Shown: in pieces, positions 24,207 through 35,675 of the stretch
How positions within the stretch are numbered: the first letter of the stretch is position 1
Layout: each line of letters begins with the position of its first letter
Assembly (NCBI GenBank): GCA_029706075.1
Contig: JAINUG010000011.1
Coordinates: 7,817,001 to 7,881,000 of the forward strand
DNA: 64,000 bases
Reading direction: 5' to 3'
Source of the DNA: Aldrovandia affinis
Taxonomy: Eukaryota; Chordata; Actinopteri; Notacanthiformes; Halosauridae
Position numbers and translations under genes: made by a program
Notes under the pieces: generated by a model
Seen by the model: the letters and a program-made list of their open reading frames with translations, nothing else
Databases searched by the model: none
Told to the model about the DNA's origin: nothing

Positions 24207-25101
24207 CCGTAATTTCCGGACTATAAGCCGCTACTTTTTTCTCACGCTTTGAACCCTGCGGCTTAAACAATGATGCGGCTAATTTATGGATTTTACGGTA
24301 AGCGACCGGGGGGATTTTTTCACAGAAAAAAAGCATTGCTCGTTTTGGACAGCATGAGGGCCCATATAACAGATTCTGTAAAAGCAGTCATCAAGAAGAC
24401 AAACTCAATTCCAGCTGTGATTCCTGGGGGCACAACGAAGTATTTGCAGCCACTCGACATCAGTGTGAATCGTGCATTTAAAGTGGCACTCCGAGTTGAG
24501 TGGGAGACTTGGATGACTAGCGGCGAGAAATAATTTACCAAAACTGGCCGCATGCAAAGAGCAACTTTTGCTCAAGTCTGCCAGTGGATCCTGACAGCGT
24601 GGAACAGTGTCAAAAAATCCACTATCACCAACGGGTTTCGAAAGGCTGGACTGCTGCGTGATGAAGAGGACAGCACAAGCTCAAGTGCTAATTTGTCTCG
24701 AGACGAAAGTGACAGTGAGAGCGACAACGAAAGAGAGATTGAGAAAGTGTGTGACGAAGTAATTCTGAGGCTGTTCAATTCCGACACTGAAGAAGACGAC
24801 TTTAGTGGTTTTAGTGCGCAGGAGGAAGATGAAGATAGCGATCAATGACTTTTCTGGTAGGCTACTGTGTTTTTCTTTAACCAGCCGTGTTACAGGCACT
24901 GTTCGGAAAAAAGCATTCATTTAATTAAAAGTACAAAAAATCTTTCCGTGTAACATTTTCTGTGTAAATATCCCATGTTACAACGCGGACATCTGCGGCT
25001 TATAGACAAGTGCGGCCTATATATGTACAAAATCTTTTTTCTTTTAAAATTTAGTGGGTGCGGCTAATATTCAGGTGCGCTCAATAGTCCGGAATTTACG
25101 G
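24207..25101 (+). mobile_element. Pogo/Tigger-like DNA transposon, 895 bp
   Basis: The inverted ends read ccgtaatttccggactataa at the left and, in reverse, ccgtaaattccggactatt at the right, with TA on both sides (24205-24206 and 25102-25103). It keeps the C-terminal half of a DDE transposase and has lost the N-terminal CENP-B-like DNA-binding part, so it is an internally deleted copy. Confidence 0.9.
24270..24848 (+). pseudogene. Pogo-like transposase C-terminal half
   Basis: This is the DDE_1-type catalytic domain found in pogo, Tigger and the domesticated Jerky/POGK proteins. Seen: LLVLDSMRAHI with the second catalytic Asp (about 24340-24372), then IPGGTTKYLQPLDISVNRAF with the third catalytic Asp in LQPLD, then LRVEWETWM, one in-frame TAA after GEK, and the same frame resumes FTKTGRMQRATFAQVCQWIL, ending in a Ser- and acid-rich tail (EEDDFSGFSAQEEDEDSDQ). 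The first catalytic Asp and the DNA-binding domain are missing. Apart from the one stop the frame is clean over 193 codons, which suggests recent death or descent from a recently mobile source. Confidence 0.85.
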
Positions 25102-25562
25102 TACACGCATTAACAGTTGTTGTTCATTAATGTATTGAATTGTGCTTTGCTATTTTCATACGTTGTTAAATAAATGTTATATTATTTTTCTACAAGGTTG
25201 TCTGTCTTAATGTTGCACTTGTATTAAATTGAGCCAACCTCTTCTAATAAAGAACTCCTTGATGCCTTCAACCCCTTGGTTAGATCATCAATATTATAGA
25301 TTTGGTAATAACTAAATATATAATGTTGTGATCTGATTAAGATAAATTAACTATTAACATTGTCATTTAATTATAATTATTAATTTAATTACTAATTGAA
25401 ATTCCAATTTGATAGTTAAGTATATTTTTATGAGACTGATATACAAAACCTAATATTATGAGAATACTTGTATTTTTGGCTGCTACCGTGTTGGGAATTA
25501 ACAAGCCTTACATTGTGCTGTGAACTATATTAGAATTCTAACTTCTAGTGGGATAGCACTAT

Positions 25563-25850
25563 ACACTGTCCATGGAAGAACAATAGCCTGGGCACTTCAT
25601 AAATCTGCACTTTATGGGAGGGTGGCAAAAAGAACCATTGTTGAAGAAAACACACATTAAATCTTGCCTAGTGCTTGTCAGAAGGCATGCGGGAGACTCT
25701 CAAACAAAGTGGAGGAAGATTCTATAGTCTGATGAGACCAAGACTGAACTTTTTGTCCTCAACGTTGGGCACTGTGTTTGAAACAAGCTTGCGCATCATC
25801 CCAAGAACACTATCCCGACTATAAAACATGGTGGCACCAAGCCAATTTTG
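25563..25850 (+). pseudogene. Tc1-like transposase fragment
   Basis: The forward strand reads, with stops, a central piece of a Tc1-like DDE domain: a tryptophan-rich KWRKIL then SDETKTELFVLN, with the first catalytic Asp, near 25705-25760, and TIPTIKHGG near 25810-25830. It begins directly after the unclassified repeat copy A. No inverted ends were found, so only an internal fragment remains. Confidence 0.7.
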
Positions 25851-27074
25851 GAAATACAATTAATATAATATATATAAATGGTCAGCAATGATAGGGGATA
25901 GTTTCAAATTCAACTGAGCCAATTGGTGTTCTTTTGCCAAGGGAGTTACATTGACTACTAGGCTCAATAATGTACTATAGTAGGCAGGTGAGGGCAAATG
26001 TTAATATTAATTATTTGAAAGCATAAATATGTATAAACAGACCACAACTGAGTTAATGAGACCGGTGTGTCACTTGTTATAACATTGGTATAACATCAGC
26101 TGTCTTGCTGCATAGACGTTGTTGCCAGGAGGAGTGCCAAATCAGTGAACGAATCATTATAGTGCATGGAATCAAAGGATTTGAGTCACTCGAAGGAACT
26201 GAAATTCCCACCACTACTCTGAGTCTCGGGCTAAGTTGTTGTTTGCGAGTGCAAAGTTGTTGTTTGCAAGAGCAAAGAGATTATCTGCAGTAAGTGGTTT
26301 TCTGACAGAAATGGAAGGCTTCCAGGCCCCTTTAACTGTGCAGCGCATTAAACGTGCCAAACCTGCCATCAGATCGTGAAGGATTTGACACAGATGCCAG
26401 CTGATTCTTTGGCTTTGTCAGTCAAGACTCCCTCTACTCTCGACCTCTCCATGAATACAATGATAAAGCAGGGGATAGATGTTACAATCATGGGTATGTC
26501 AAGAACGCCATGCATACAATCAGAGCAAAGGGCCAGGAGAATTCACACCCATGCAGATGGCCTTTTACAGCCCAACAGGGATGATTTGAAAAGCTTAAAT
26601 AAGTAAGTACCAGACAGACCTGAGCGTTGGGGTAATTACAGCTGGAAACAATGGTTCAACACTCGGCCACCTCCCACAAAACCCCCTGCAGCTCGTGGCA
26701 GCCACACAAAGTCAGTGAATAAATACGAGGGAGCGGAGTCCATCAGGCCAGCCCTGGCAGGGGTCCAGGCTGGCCATTGTCGTAGGGGGAAGAGGGGGGT
26801 GCTGCTGACACCGCAGAGGCAAGGCCGAAATTACCATATATATTGGGGGGGACACATCCCCCCCAATATTCAGATATGCTCAAAATGTCCCCCCCAATAT
26901 ATAGCCTAGCTGATATAAAAAATATAAATAAATTGATTTGGTCCCCCCCAATGTTGACTCCATGGTTACGGCCTTGCGCAGAGGGCTGTCAGAGCACTGT
27001 CATACACCTCGCTCGGCTTGCCCAGCGCACCCCCAATGCCCGATGGGAAGGATACTTTTATTATTACATTATAT
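25851..27074. other. Non-coding, C/G runs near 26850
   Basis: No gene recognised. Near 26845-26950 runs of G and C (attgggggggaca, catcccccccaatat twice) form a small inverted structure, possibly the end of an unknown element. Confidence 0.4.
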
Positions 27075-27086
27075 ATGTTATAAATG

Positions 27087-27225
27087 GCCCTGTGATGGAT
27101 TGGCGACCTGTCCAGGGTGTATTCCTGCCTCTCGCCCGGAACGCATGCTGGGATAGGCTCCAGCACCCCCCCCGCGACCCTGACCAGGAATAAGCGGCTT
27201 AGACAATGGATGGATGGATGGATGG
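27087..27225 (+). mobile_element. 5'-truncated SINE with 12-bp duplication
   Basis: The sequence carries gattggcgacctgtccaggg, tgctgggataggctccagca and ends in tggatgga repeats, the 3' half of the SINE seen complete at 52841-53192. It is flanked by an exact duplication, atgttataaatg, at 27075-27086 and 27226-27237. The tetranucleotide tail resembles Rex3/RTE-type tails, suggesting RTE-driven copying. Confidence 0.9.
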
Positions 27226-27237
27226 ATGTTATAAATG

Positions 27238-28399
27238 ATGATATATGTATTCTCTCAGTAATGGACAGTACAGCTAATGGAGAAATAATTAGAGTACTGG
27301 ACCTCAAATGACTGGGAAATTGTTGCTGTACTCCTGAAAGGTACAGTAAAAGTAAATTGCAACAATATAAGAAAAGGCAAGTTACATATAAAAAGCCTAT
27401 ACTCTCTACACATCTCTGAAAACACAATTGCTCAAATATGTCTGCATACCAAATTACTGATATCAACATGATGCCCTAAACTTTCATGAATATGTTTCTC
27501 AGAAACTAAACAAGCACTGTGCATGCTACCCACGTTTTGCAACATTGGTTCATGAAACTTGGCAGGGTGGAATACCTGCTATCTCAATGTATACGACATA
27601 TGTTTGTAAGCAATAAAAATAATGTAAGAGGGGAAACATGTAATGAATGGGATGAAAGTAAGACTGGGATGGGGTTGGAATACAGTGAGTGATCCCCTCC
27701 ACCACACAGCTTCCAGTGGCCTTCGGCCTTTGACGGCAGGTGTCAAAACCAACAATTATCCAGTGCTCTCGTACATTGAGATAGGTGACCGCAAAGAGAA
27801 ATAGGCTTTTTGCCTAGCAGACAAACCCTGGCAGCCAGAAAGCACACAGGCTTCCTCAGATATGCCAAGCACTGCTCCGCCGCTGCTCATCCCAGCCCCA
27901 CCGGTGGAAAGAAGGAACAAATGCATTTGCAAGTAAAATGAGTTATGATTACCATCTAAAAGAGGCGGCTATTGTACATGGACAGCAGAACAAACAGATA
28001 ACCACAGTGAAAACTATTTACATGCACTGTCGCCAAAGCTTTTTCTGTTTACGCAGTGCATGTGGAATTTCTTTACAGAGCAATTTGGCTGATGACCACT
28101 GCATGACTTAAAAAGCACCTAGAGTTGTTTAGTTAGTAAATATTTAGTTTATTATTTCGTATTTTAAATTTTAAGGGGACCTACTAATATGTTTTTAAGT
28201 GAGCAAACTGACATGTCATTTAAGAGTATAGAGACCTTTTTGCTAAATTTACAAGTCATTTCAGCAGTTTAATGCAAAAACATGCAACATAATTATTGAA
28301 GAGCGTAGCCCATAGACTGCAATATTGGGCTGTTGGAATGCCAGATAATGGCTTCCACATGGCAAGTTACAACTACTGGGTCAGACATGTAGTGGAACT
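27238..28399. other. Non-coding, nothing recognised
   Basis: No transposon ends, exons or strong simple repeats were seen. Confidence 0.4.
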
Positions 28400-28860
28400 G
28401 TCATGCCAATATGTGTCCGCCTGAAAAGAATGTGTCCGGATGACGTCATTGGAATTTTGGACTGTAGTTGGTATGCCAACATGACGAGCTCGCATTCCTG
28501 AGTGACAAAACCCGGAAGAATGTGTCCGGGGTGTCCGGGTGATGTCATTTAGCTACGAATAAGCTGTACAGCTAAATTAGCTGCCTTGCTACGAACATAA
28601 TATATGAATTATAATATATAATTATATTATAATTATATAGCCAGCTAGCTACGAAGATAATAATATGCATTGTCTGTTCAGCTGTACAGTTAAGTTAGCT
28701 GGCTAGCTATGAATATAATATATGGAAGTCATTACATTACAGCTAGGTGGCTAGCTACGAATAACCATTGCTTGCTCAGCTGTAAAACTAGCTAGCTGGC
28801 TAGCTACGAACATAATATATGAATTATATAGCCAGCTAGCTACGAAGATAATCCAGGCTG
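28400..28860. repeat. Complex short repeats with gctagctacgaa units
   Basis: The phrase gctagctacgaa or a close variant occurs about five times, alternating with ataatatatgaatta and cagctgta, and a pair of tgtgtccgg phrases lies at 28430-28530. The array contains several internal palindromes (ccagctagctgg-like). It looks like a degenerate tandem repeat or fold-back element of unknown type. Confidence 0.55.
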
Positions 28861-29218
28861 CTCTCTTCCCCCAAAAAACCTGCGTTTCATGCCCCTATTC
28901 TGTTCACGTACTTGGCACCATGCACTGGCACCGCAGTACTATGGCAGCATCGTGCTCTGTTGTAGTTGTTTTGTTGATTTGCACCTTGAATTTACATTTC
29001 CACTATCTCTCTGCAAGGAAATAAATGATCTCTACTATAATAACTGATCTCATTCGTCGCCTTGATTTAATATCCCACAATAGTCCTGTGTATTCATGAT
29101 GAGTTAGCCTCATCACCATTCTTGAATGTGAAATTCAATATGAACAGCTAATTCATTTATAATATTGGCCAGCACTAGACACAGTTATTCATAATTAGCA
29201 TACCAACACACACACACA
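28861..29218. other. Non-coding, nothing recognised
   Basis: No repeat or gene seen before the Tc1 cluster. Confidence 0.4.
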
Positions 29219-29220
29219 TA

Positions 29221-30437
29221 CACTGCCCGTCCCAAAAAAAAGTCACACACTAATATTTTGTTGGACCGCCTTTAGCTTTGATTACGGCACGCATTCGCCA
29301 TGGCATCGTTTCGATAAGCTTCTGCAATGTCACAACATTTATTTCCATCCAGAGTTGCATTAATCTTTCACCAAGATCTTGTATTGATGATGGGAGAGTC
29401 GGACCGCTGGGCAAAGTCTTCTCCATCACATCCCAAAGATTCTCAATGGGGTTAAGGTCTGGACTCTGTGGTGGCCAATCCATGTGTGTCTCATGCTCCC
29501 TGAACCACTCTTTCACAATTTGAGCCCGATGAATTATGGCATTGTCATCTTGGAATATGTCCGTGCCATCAGGGAAGAAAAAATCCATTGATGGAAAAAC
29601 CTGGTCATTCAGTATATTCAGGTAGTCAGCTGACCTCATTCTTTGGGCACATAACGTTGCTGAACCTAGACCTGACCAACTGATCATAACACTGCCCCCA
29701 CAGGCTTGTACGGTAGGCACTAGGCATGATGGGTGCATCACTTCATCCGCCTCTCTTCTTACCCTGATCACTCTGGAACAGGGTAAATCTGGACTCATCA
29801 GACCACATGACCTTCTTCCATTGCTCCAGAGTCCAATCTTTATGCTCCCTAGCAAATTGAAGCCTTTTTTTCAGATTAGCCTCACTGACAAGTGGTTTTC
29901 TTAAGGCTACACAGCTGTTTAGTCCCAATCCCTTGAGTTCCCTTCACATTGTGCATGTGGAAATGCTCTTACTTTCACTATTAAACATAGCCGTGAGTTC
30001 TACTGTTGATTTTTTATGATATGATTTCACCCAACGTTTAAGTGATCGCCGATCACGATCATTCAAGATTTTTTTCAGACCACATTTCTTCCTCGAAGAT
30101 GATGGTTCACCACTATCCTTCCAGGTTTTAATAATGCGTTGGACAGTTCTTAACCCAATTTTAGTAGTTTCAGCAATCTCCTTAGTTGTTTTCTTTGCTT
30201 GATGCAGGCCAATAATTTGACCCTTCTGAAACAGATTAACATCTTTTCCACGACCACAGGATATGTCTTCCGACATGGTTGTTTAAGAAATGAGAAGCTA
30301 CCCACTGCATCAGTTAGGGTTAAATAACTTGTTGCCAGCTAAAACCTATTAATCACTGCAGTAATTATCCAATGGAAGGCTCTTACCTATTTGCTTAGTT
30401 AAATCCAGGTGGTGACTTTTTTTTGGGCCAGGCAGTG
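29221..30437 (-). mobile_element. Tc1-like element A, nearly intact
   Basis: 1217 bp, with ends cactgcccgtcccaaaaaaa and, in reverse, cactgcctggcccaaaaaaa, and TA on both sides (29219-29220 and 30438-30439). Length and structure match a complete Tc1. The transposase lies on the minus strand with only two lesions. It is the first of four abutting Tc1-like elements. Confidence 0.95.
29250..30276 (-). pseudogene. Tc1-like transposase of element A
   Basis: This is a cut-and-paste transposase of the Tc1 family, expected length about 340 residues. From ATG at 30276 it reads MSEDISCGRGKDVNLF, then a paired helix-turn-helix with LHQAKKTTKEIAETTKIGLR and RTVQRIIKTWKDSG, then a second DNA-binding part with a basic linker. 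One in-frame stop (29946-29944, probably a CGA to TGA change) precedes RELKGLGLNSCVA. The catalytic part has SDESRFTLF (first Asp, about 29785-29810), a frameshift near 29755, [11 protein letters not shown] (second Asp, about 29525) and [12 protein letters not shown] (Glu, about 29440), ending GGPTKY. All three catalytic residues are kept, so death was recent. Confidence 0.92.
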
Positions 30438-30445
30438 TATATATA

Positions 30446-31681
30446 CAGTATATGACCAAAAGTCAGTGGGCACCCCTACTAATTATTGAGTTCAGGTGTT
30501 TCAGCCACACCCATTGCCAACAGGTGCACACAATCCAGCACATAGCCATGCAATCTCCACAGACAAACATTTAGAATTCAGAAGAGCTCAGTGACTTTAA
30601 ACGTGGCACTGTCATAGGATGCCACCTTTGCCACAAGTCAGTTTGTGAAATTTCTGCCCTACTAGATGTGCCCCGGTCAACTGTAAGTGCTATTATTGTA
30701 AAGTGGAAGCACCTAGGAGAAACAACAGCTCGGCCACAAAGTGGTAGACCACGCAAACTCACAGAGCCGGGCCAACGAGTGCTGAAGCGCATAGTGCGTA
30801 AAAATCACCTATCATCTGCTGCATCACTCACTACAGAGTACCAAACTGCCTCTGGAAGCACCATCAGCACAATAACTGTGCATCAAGAGATTCATGGAAT
30901 GGGTTTCCATGGCCGAGCAGCTGCACACAAGCCTCACATCACCATGCGCAATGCCAAGCATCGGCTGGAGTGATGTAAAGCACGCCGAAACTGGACTCTG
31001 GAGCAGTGGAAACGTGTTCTTTGGAGTGATGAATCACGCTTCACTATCTGGCAGTCTGATGGACAAATCTGGGTTTGGCGGATGCCAGGAGAACGCTACC
31101 TTCTGGAATGCATAGTGCCTACTGTAAAGTTTGGTGGGGGAGGGATAATGGTCTGGGGCTGTTTCTCAGGGTTTGGGATAGGCCCCTTAGTTCCAGTGAA
31201 GGGTATTCTTAATGCTATAGGATACGAAGACATCTTAGCCAATTGGCGCTTCCAACTTTGTGGCAACAGTTTGGGAAGGCCCTTTGCTGTTCCAGCATGA
31301 CTGTGCCCCTGTGCACAAAGCGAGGTCCATAAAGACATGGTTAGACGAGTTTGGTGTGTAGGAACTCGATTGGCCTGCACAGAGCCCTGACCTCAACCCC
31401 ATTGAACACCTTTGGGAGGAATTAGAACGCCGATTGCGAGCCAGGCCTTCTCGTCCAACATCAGTGCCTGACCTCACAGATGCTCTTTTGGCTGAATAGG
31501 CACAAGTTCACACAGACACACTCCAAAATCTTGTGGAAAGCCTTCCCAGAAGAATGGCAGCCGTCATAGCCGCAAAGGGGGGTCCAACTCCATATTAATG
31601 AACATGGTTTTAGAATGGGATGTCCAACAAGCTCATATAGGTGTGATGACCAGGTGTCCACTGACTTTTGGCTATATAGTA
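30446..31681 (+). mobile_element. Tc1-like element B
   Basis: The ends read cagtatatgaccaaaagtca and, in reverse, the same pattern (actatatagccaaaagtca), next to TA. It belongs to the same family as 41731-42959, with which it shares most of its sequence. It begins 8 bp after element A and ends 10 bp before element C. Confidence 0.92.
30580..31598 (+). pseudogene. Tc1-like transposase of element B
   Basis: Compared with the copy at 41861-42881, an 11-bp stretch that includes the start codon is missing (near 30579). The frame then reads KRGTVIGCHLCHKSVCEISA, RSTVSAIIVKW, a basic linker [22 protein letters not shown], and [15 protein letters not shown] with the first catalytic Asp intact. A stop at 30972 and deletions around 31250-31300 break the second Asp region (DCAPVHKA in the family). 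The C-terminus [13 protein letters not shown] is present in another frame near 31397-31430, ending GGPTPY. Non-functional. Confidence 0.9.
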
Positions 31682-31691
31682 TATATATATA

Positions 31692-33257
31692 CTGTGCAAA
31701 AGTTTTAGGCAGGTGTGAAAAAATGCTGTAAAGTAAGAATGCTTTCAAAAATAGAAGTGTTAATAGTTTATTTTCATCAATTAACAAAATGCAAAGTGAA
31801 TGAACAGAAGATAAATCTAAATCAAATCAATATTTAGTGTGACCACCCTTTGCCTTCAAAACAGCATCAATTCTTCTAGGTACACTTGCACACAGTTTTT
31901 GAAGGAACTTGGCAGGTAGGTTGTTCCAAACATCTTGGAGAACTAACCACAGATCTTCTGTGGATGTAGGCTGCCTCAAATCCTTCTGTCTCTTCATGTA
32001 ATCCCAGACAGACTCGATGATGTTGAGATCAGGGCTCTGTGGGGGCCAAACCATCACGACTCCTTGTTCTTCTTTACGCTGAAGATAGTTCTTAATGACA
32101 TTGGCTGTATGTTTGGGGTTGTTGTCCTGCTGCAGAATACATTTTGGGCCAATCAGATGCCTCCCTGGTGGTATTGCATGATGGATAAGTATCTGCCTGT
32201 ATTTCTTAGCATTGAGGACACCATTAATCCTGACCAAATCCCCAACTCCATTTGCAGAAATGCAGCCCCAAACTTGCAAGGAACCTCCACCATGCTTCAC
32301 TGTTGCCTGCAGACACTCATTATTGTACCGCTCTCCAGCCCTTTGGCGAACAAACTGCCTTCTGCTACAGCCAAATATTTCACATTTTGACTCATCAGTC
32401 CAGAGCACCTGCTGCCATTTTTCTGCACCCCAGTTCCTATGTTTTCATGCATAGTTGAGTCGCTTAGCCTTGTTTCCACGTCGGAGGTATGGCTTTTTGG
32501 CCGCAATTCTTCCATGAAGACCACTTCTGGCCAGACTTCTCCGGACAGTAGATGGGTGTATCTGGGTCCCACTGGTTTCTGCCAGTTCTGAGCTGATGGC
32601 ACTGCTGGACAAGGGAAGGGAAGGGAAGTAAGCATGATGTGTCTTTCATCTGCTGCATTAAGTTTCCTTGGCCGACCACTGCGTCTACAGTCCTCAACGT
32701 TGCCCGTTTCTTTGTGCTTCTTCAAAAGAGCTTGAACAGCACATCTTGAAACCCCAGTCTGCTTTGAAATCTTTGCCTGGGAGAGACCTTGCTGATGCAG
32801 TATAACTACCTTGTGTCTTGTTGCTGTGCTCAGTCTTGCCATGGTGTATGACCTGTGACATGAAACTGTCTTCCACAACCTCACCTTAGTAGCAGAGTTT
32901 GGCTGTTCCTCACCAAGTTTTAAGCCTCCTACACAGCTGTTTCTGTTTCAGTTAATGACTGTGTTTCAACCTACATATGAAATTGATGATCATTAGCACC
33001 TGTTTGGTATAATTGGTTAATCATACACCTGACTATAATCCTACAAAATCCCTGACTTTGTGCAAGTGTACCTATAAGAATTGATGCTGGTTTGAAGGCA
33101 AAGGGTAGTCACACCAAATATTGATTTGATTTAGATTTTTCTTCTGTTCGCTCACTTTGCACTTTGTAAATTGATAAAAATAAACAATTAAAATTTATAT
33201 TTTTGAAAGCATTCTTACTTTACAGCATTTCTTCACACCTGCCTAAAACCTTTGCAC

Positions 33258-33259
<2 letters not shown>
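31692..33259 (-). mobile_element. Tc1-like element C, 1.57 kb
   Basis: Long inverted repeats start ctgtgcaaaagttttaggca at the left and ctgtgcaaaggttttaggca in reverse at the right, extending about 50 bp, with TA on both sides (31690-31691, 33260-33261). The transposase lies on the minus strand. The length fits the long-TIR Tc1 group of fishes. Confidence 0.95.
31827..32842 (-). pseudogene. Tc1-like transposase of element C
   Basis: From ATG at 32842 it reads MARLSTATRHKVVILHQQ and GLSQAKISKQTGVSRCAVQA (helix-turn-helix), RRSGRPRKLNAADERHIM, then a frameshift at about 32610-32640 where an AAGGG-type expansion (gggaagggaaggg) sits. A middle segment HPSTVRRSLARSGLHGRIAA continues in a second frame. 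The last 193 codons are open from 32408: LWTDESKCEIFG (first Asp), LQQDNNPKHTANVI (second Asp), NIIESVWDYMKR (Glu), ending GGHTKY. All catalytic residues remain; at least two frame changes kill it. The shift caused by a short simple-sequence expansion is unusual and easy to date. Confidence 0.92.
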
Positions 33260-33304
<45 letters not shown>

Positions 33305-33306
33305 TA
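33260..33306. repeat. TA microsatellite between Tc1 elements
   Basis: About 20 TA units. Tc1 elements insert at TA, so the run is a natural hotspot, or it grew from the duplicated TA sites. Confidence 0.95.
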
Positions 33307-33479
33307 GTAGGCTCCATTTTATTAATACCATTGATAAAGATTAACAAAAGAGATCATACAAAATAAACGATATAAGTAATGGGGTATATTTTATGCTAAA
33401 ACAAATCTGAAAATTTGATTCTTTAATAATAATGCATTGGCCCGGCCACAATCGAATGGTTCACAAATCACACAAATAT

Positions 33480-35628
33480 TCACATCCCTGTTATCAGTAC
33501 TTTGTGGTTCCTCCCTTGGCCATTATAACAGCAAGTTGTCACCTTCCGTAGTGTTGTACAGAACAGAGGTTATGGAACTTCTTGGGGGGGATCCTCAACC
33601 ATTCCTCCATGCATGAGCATTTGAGTTCAAACCACAAATGCTTATTTGGATTCAGGTCTGGAGACTGAGATGGCTACATCAGGACATTTATCTTGTGCTC
33701 TATCTACCAACTATCTTAGTTGCTTTGGACATATATTTGGGATCGTTATCTTGTTGGAAGGTTCATCTGCCGCCAAGGTATATCTTCCTGGCAGATGGCA
33801 AAGGTTTTTGGACAAAATGTCTTAGTACATGCTGGAGTTCATGGTTCCTTTGATTTTAATAAGGATGCAAAACAACCCCAAAGCATTAAAGCTTCATTAC
33901 CATATTTCACCATAGGCATGAGGTGCTTTTCAACATTACTTGCATTTTTTAGATGCCAAACATAATGCTGATGTGCATGTCCAAAAAGCTAAAAAAAAAT
34001 CATCTGACCACAAGACATGGTTCCAATTGTAGTTCAGGGCCCGTATTCACAAAGCATTTTAAGGGTAAAAGTTGGTCCTAACTCCGTAATTTAGGAGCAA
34101 CACCAAAAAATAATGGGCGTGTCACTCATAAATTTAGGAGTCCTACATTTTGGGGATAAGAGTATTTCACAAAGGGTTTGAGAGCTAAAAACAGCTCCTA
34201 AGTCCAGGAGAAGTTAGAAGCAGCCAAGAGGACTTCTAAGTCGTTAAAGACCTAAAATCTGCTGCTGCCGGCAATCGTTGTCGCAATCGCGTCAACACTG
34301 GGGATATTGAATGATACAGAGCTCATAAAAAGGTACCGCCTCAATCGCGAGGGTATTATAGATACCCGCTGATTGTTTATGAGATGCAGACATGTAACCA
34401 ATTGACTAGTCAGTATTCTTGGTTTCATGTTAAATCAGTGACACGTAGCCTACATTTGTATTTTAGAATCTTTATTAGAATATAATAGGGGTGCATCGGA
34501 TCATTTTTCGGATCAGCAAAAAAAAAAATAACGGGACCAAAGGCGCGTTTCCACCAAAAATTACCAGTAACTATTCTCAAGGAATTGAATGAATGATAAT
34601 TTCAGTTTTTCAATTTAAGTTATTTCACTAAATCTTTATTCGAAAATTTCTCAAAATAAATTTTTTGATTCAGTACGCCTTAGGCGATTTAACTAGGGTG
34701 GTCTTATGCCTGAATTAATAAAAAAAAAAAAAAAAGATCGCTAATGTTTAAATTTTATTTAATTCGGTCGCGTTTCTAAAAACCTGCCTCCCAGAAAGGC
34801 ATTTAGTATGCAAAACAAAGCAAACCAAAACATATATGGTTTATATACATAGCAGCTGTATTTGTATTTCTCTATGATGGTTCAATTTAGCTATTAATCT
34901 GCGGATCATATGCGTGCCGAACCGTGGGGGTTGATCCGTACGCGGACACAGACCCATCCCCTATATTAGCCAATCGCTGTGGGCATTCTGAGTAAGCTCG
35001 TTCATGAGAAACAACGTCATCCTTAGCAACAACGTCAACCCCGCCCTCATTCTTAGCTTGACAATTATAGGAATTCCTTAGTATGAGTTTGTCTTTGCAG
35101 CTTTGTGAATAGGTTTTAAGGTGGGACTCCTAACTAAAAGGTTTTAGTGTGATTTAGAAGTACTCCTAGTGGTAAGATAAAATGCTTTGTGAATACGGGC
35201 CCAGATGTAGGTTGACAAATTCAAGATGCCTTTTTCAGTAAATTGTCTTCAAACAAGGTTTCCTTCTTGCAACTCTGCCATAAAGGCCATTGCCATGTAG
35301 GCATCGTCAAATGATAGCTTTGGACACCTTGTAACCCCAAGATGCCAGGTCGTTTTGGAGATCTTGAATTGTGCCCCTTGGACTTATTTTTGCCTCTTGA
35401 ACCTCTTGAACTTTTTGCCTCACTACACGTGGGGGCAAGATAGACTTGTGTCCTCTACCTGGCAGTTTAGCCACTGTTCCAGTGGCCTTAAACCTCCTAA
35501 TAATTGACACAACAGTGGAAAGCGGTATCTTTTAACTTTTTAGTTTTTTGTAACCATCTCCTGATCTGTAGAGGTCAATATCCTTTTGTCTGATGCTTTC
35601 AGGAATTGATTTGCCTTTCACCATGATG
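33480..35628 (-). pseudogene. Interrupted Tc1-like transposase of element D
   Basis: The minus strand starts near 35628 with MVKGKSIPESIRQKDI, a short basic helix start, and continues in the DNA-binding part at 35307-35510 with MSIIRRFKATGTVAKLPGRG and RGTIQDLQNDLASWGYKVS. It is broken by the insertion at 34038-35201, and the rest of the DDE domain continues, heavily shifted, from 34034 down to about 33480 (regions matching AMRHGG-type and NPNKHLWF-type blocks). It carries stops besides the insertion. Function is impossible. Confidence 0.8.
34038..35201. mobile_element. TIR element in Tc1 D, 3-bp CAG duplication
   Basis: Near-perfect inverted ends ggcccgtattcacaaagcat (left) and atgctttgtgaatacgggcc (right), with CAG at 34035-34037 and 35202-35204. 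Removing it restores the host Tc1 sequence gttcagatgtagg. A 3-bp site fits PIF/Harbinger-type insertion, but no transposase frame is visible in 1164 bp. An inner pair, aggggtgcatcggatcattt (34487) and ggatcc-like to gacccatcccct (34975), may be a decayed hAT-like insert within it. Confidence 0.8.
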
Positions 35629-35675
35629 ATGGCTGACACAGTATTTCAAACGTGTGTTCCCTCCTTATTATACAC

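Larger units (their letters stand above)
23608..25562. repeat. Unclassified repeat, copy A (inverse of 36362-36857)
   Basis: Two blocks, 23608-24190 and about 25360-25562, match 36362-36857 in reverse order and opposite strand, for example cgaccagattcccac, ctggtgtgcgcagtaagcac, caacctaggttcaaac, cgtgttgggaattaacaagc and ctaacttctagtgggatagc. Copy A is longer because of the pogo-like insertion (24207-25101) and of extra sequence at about 23705-23970 and 25110-25350 not present in copy B. It may be LTR-like sequence, but no primer-binding site or internal gene was found. Confidence 0.7.

Noticed and set aside
34487-34980. hAT insertion inside the CAG element
   Set aside because: The ends look hAT-like, but no 8-bp duplication could be matched, so it is only mentioned.
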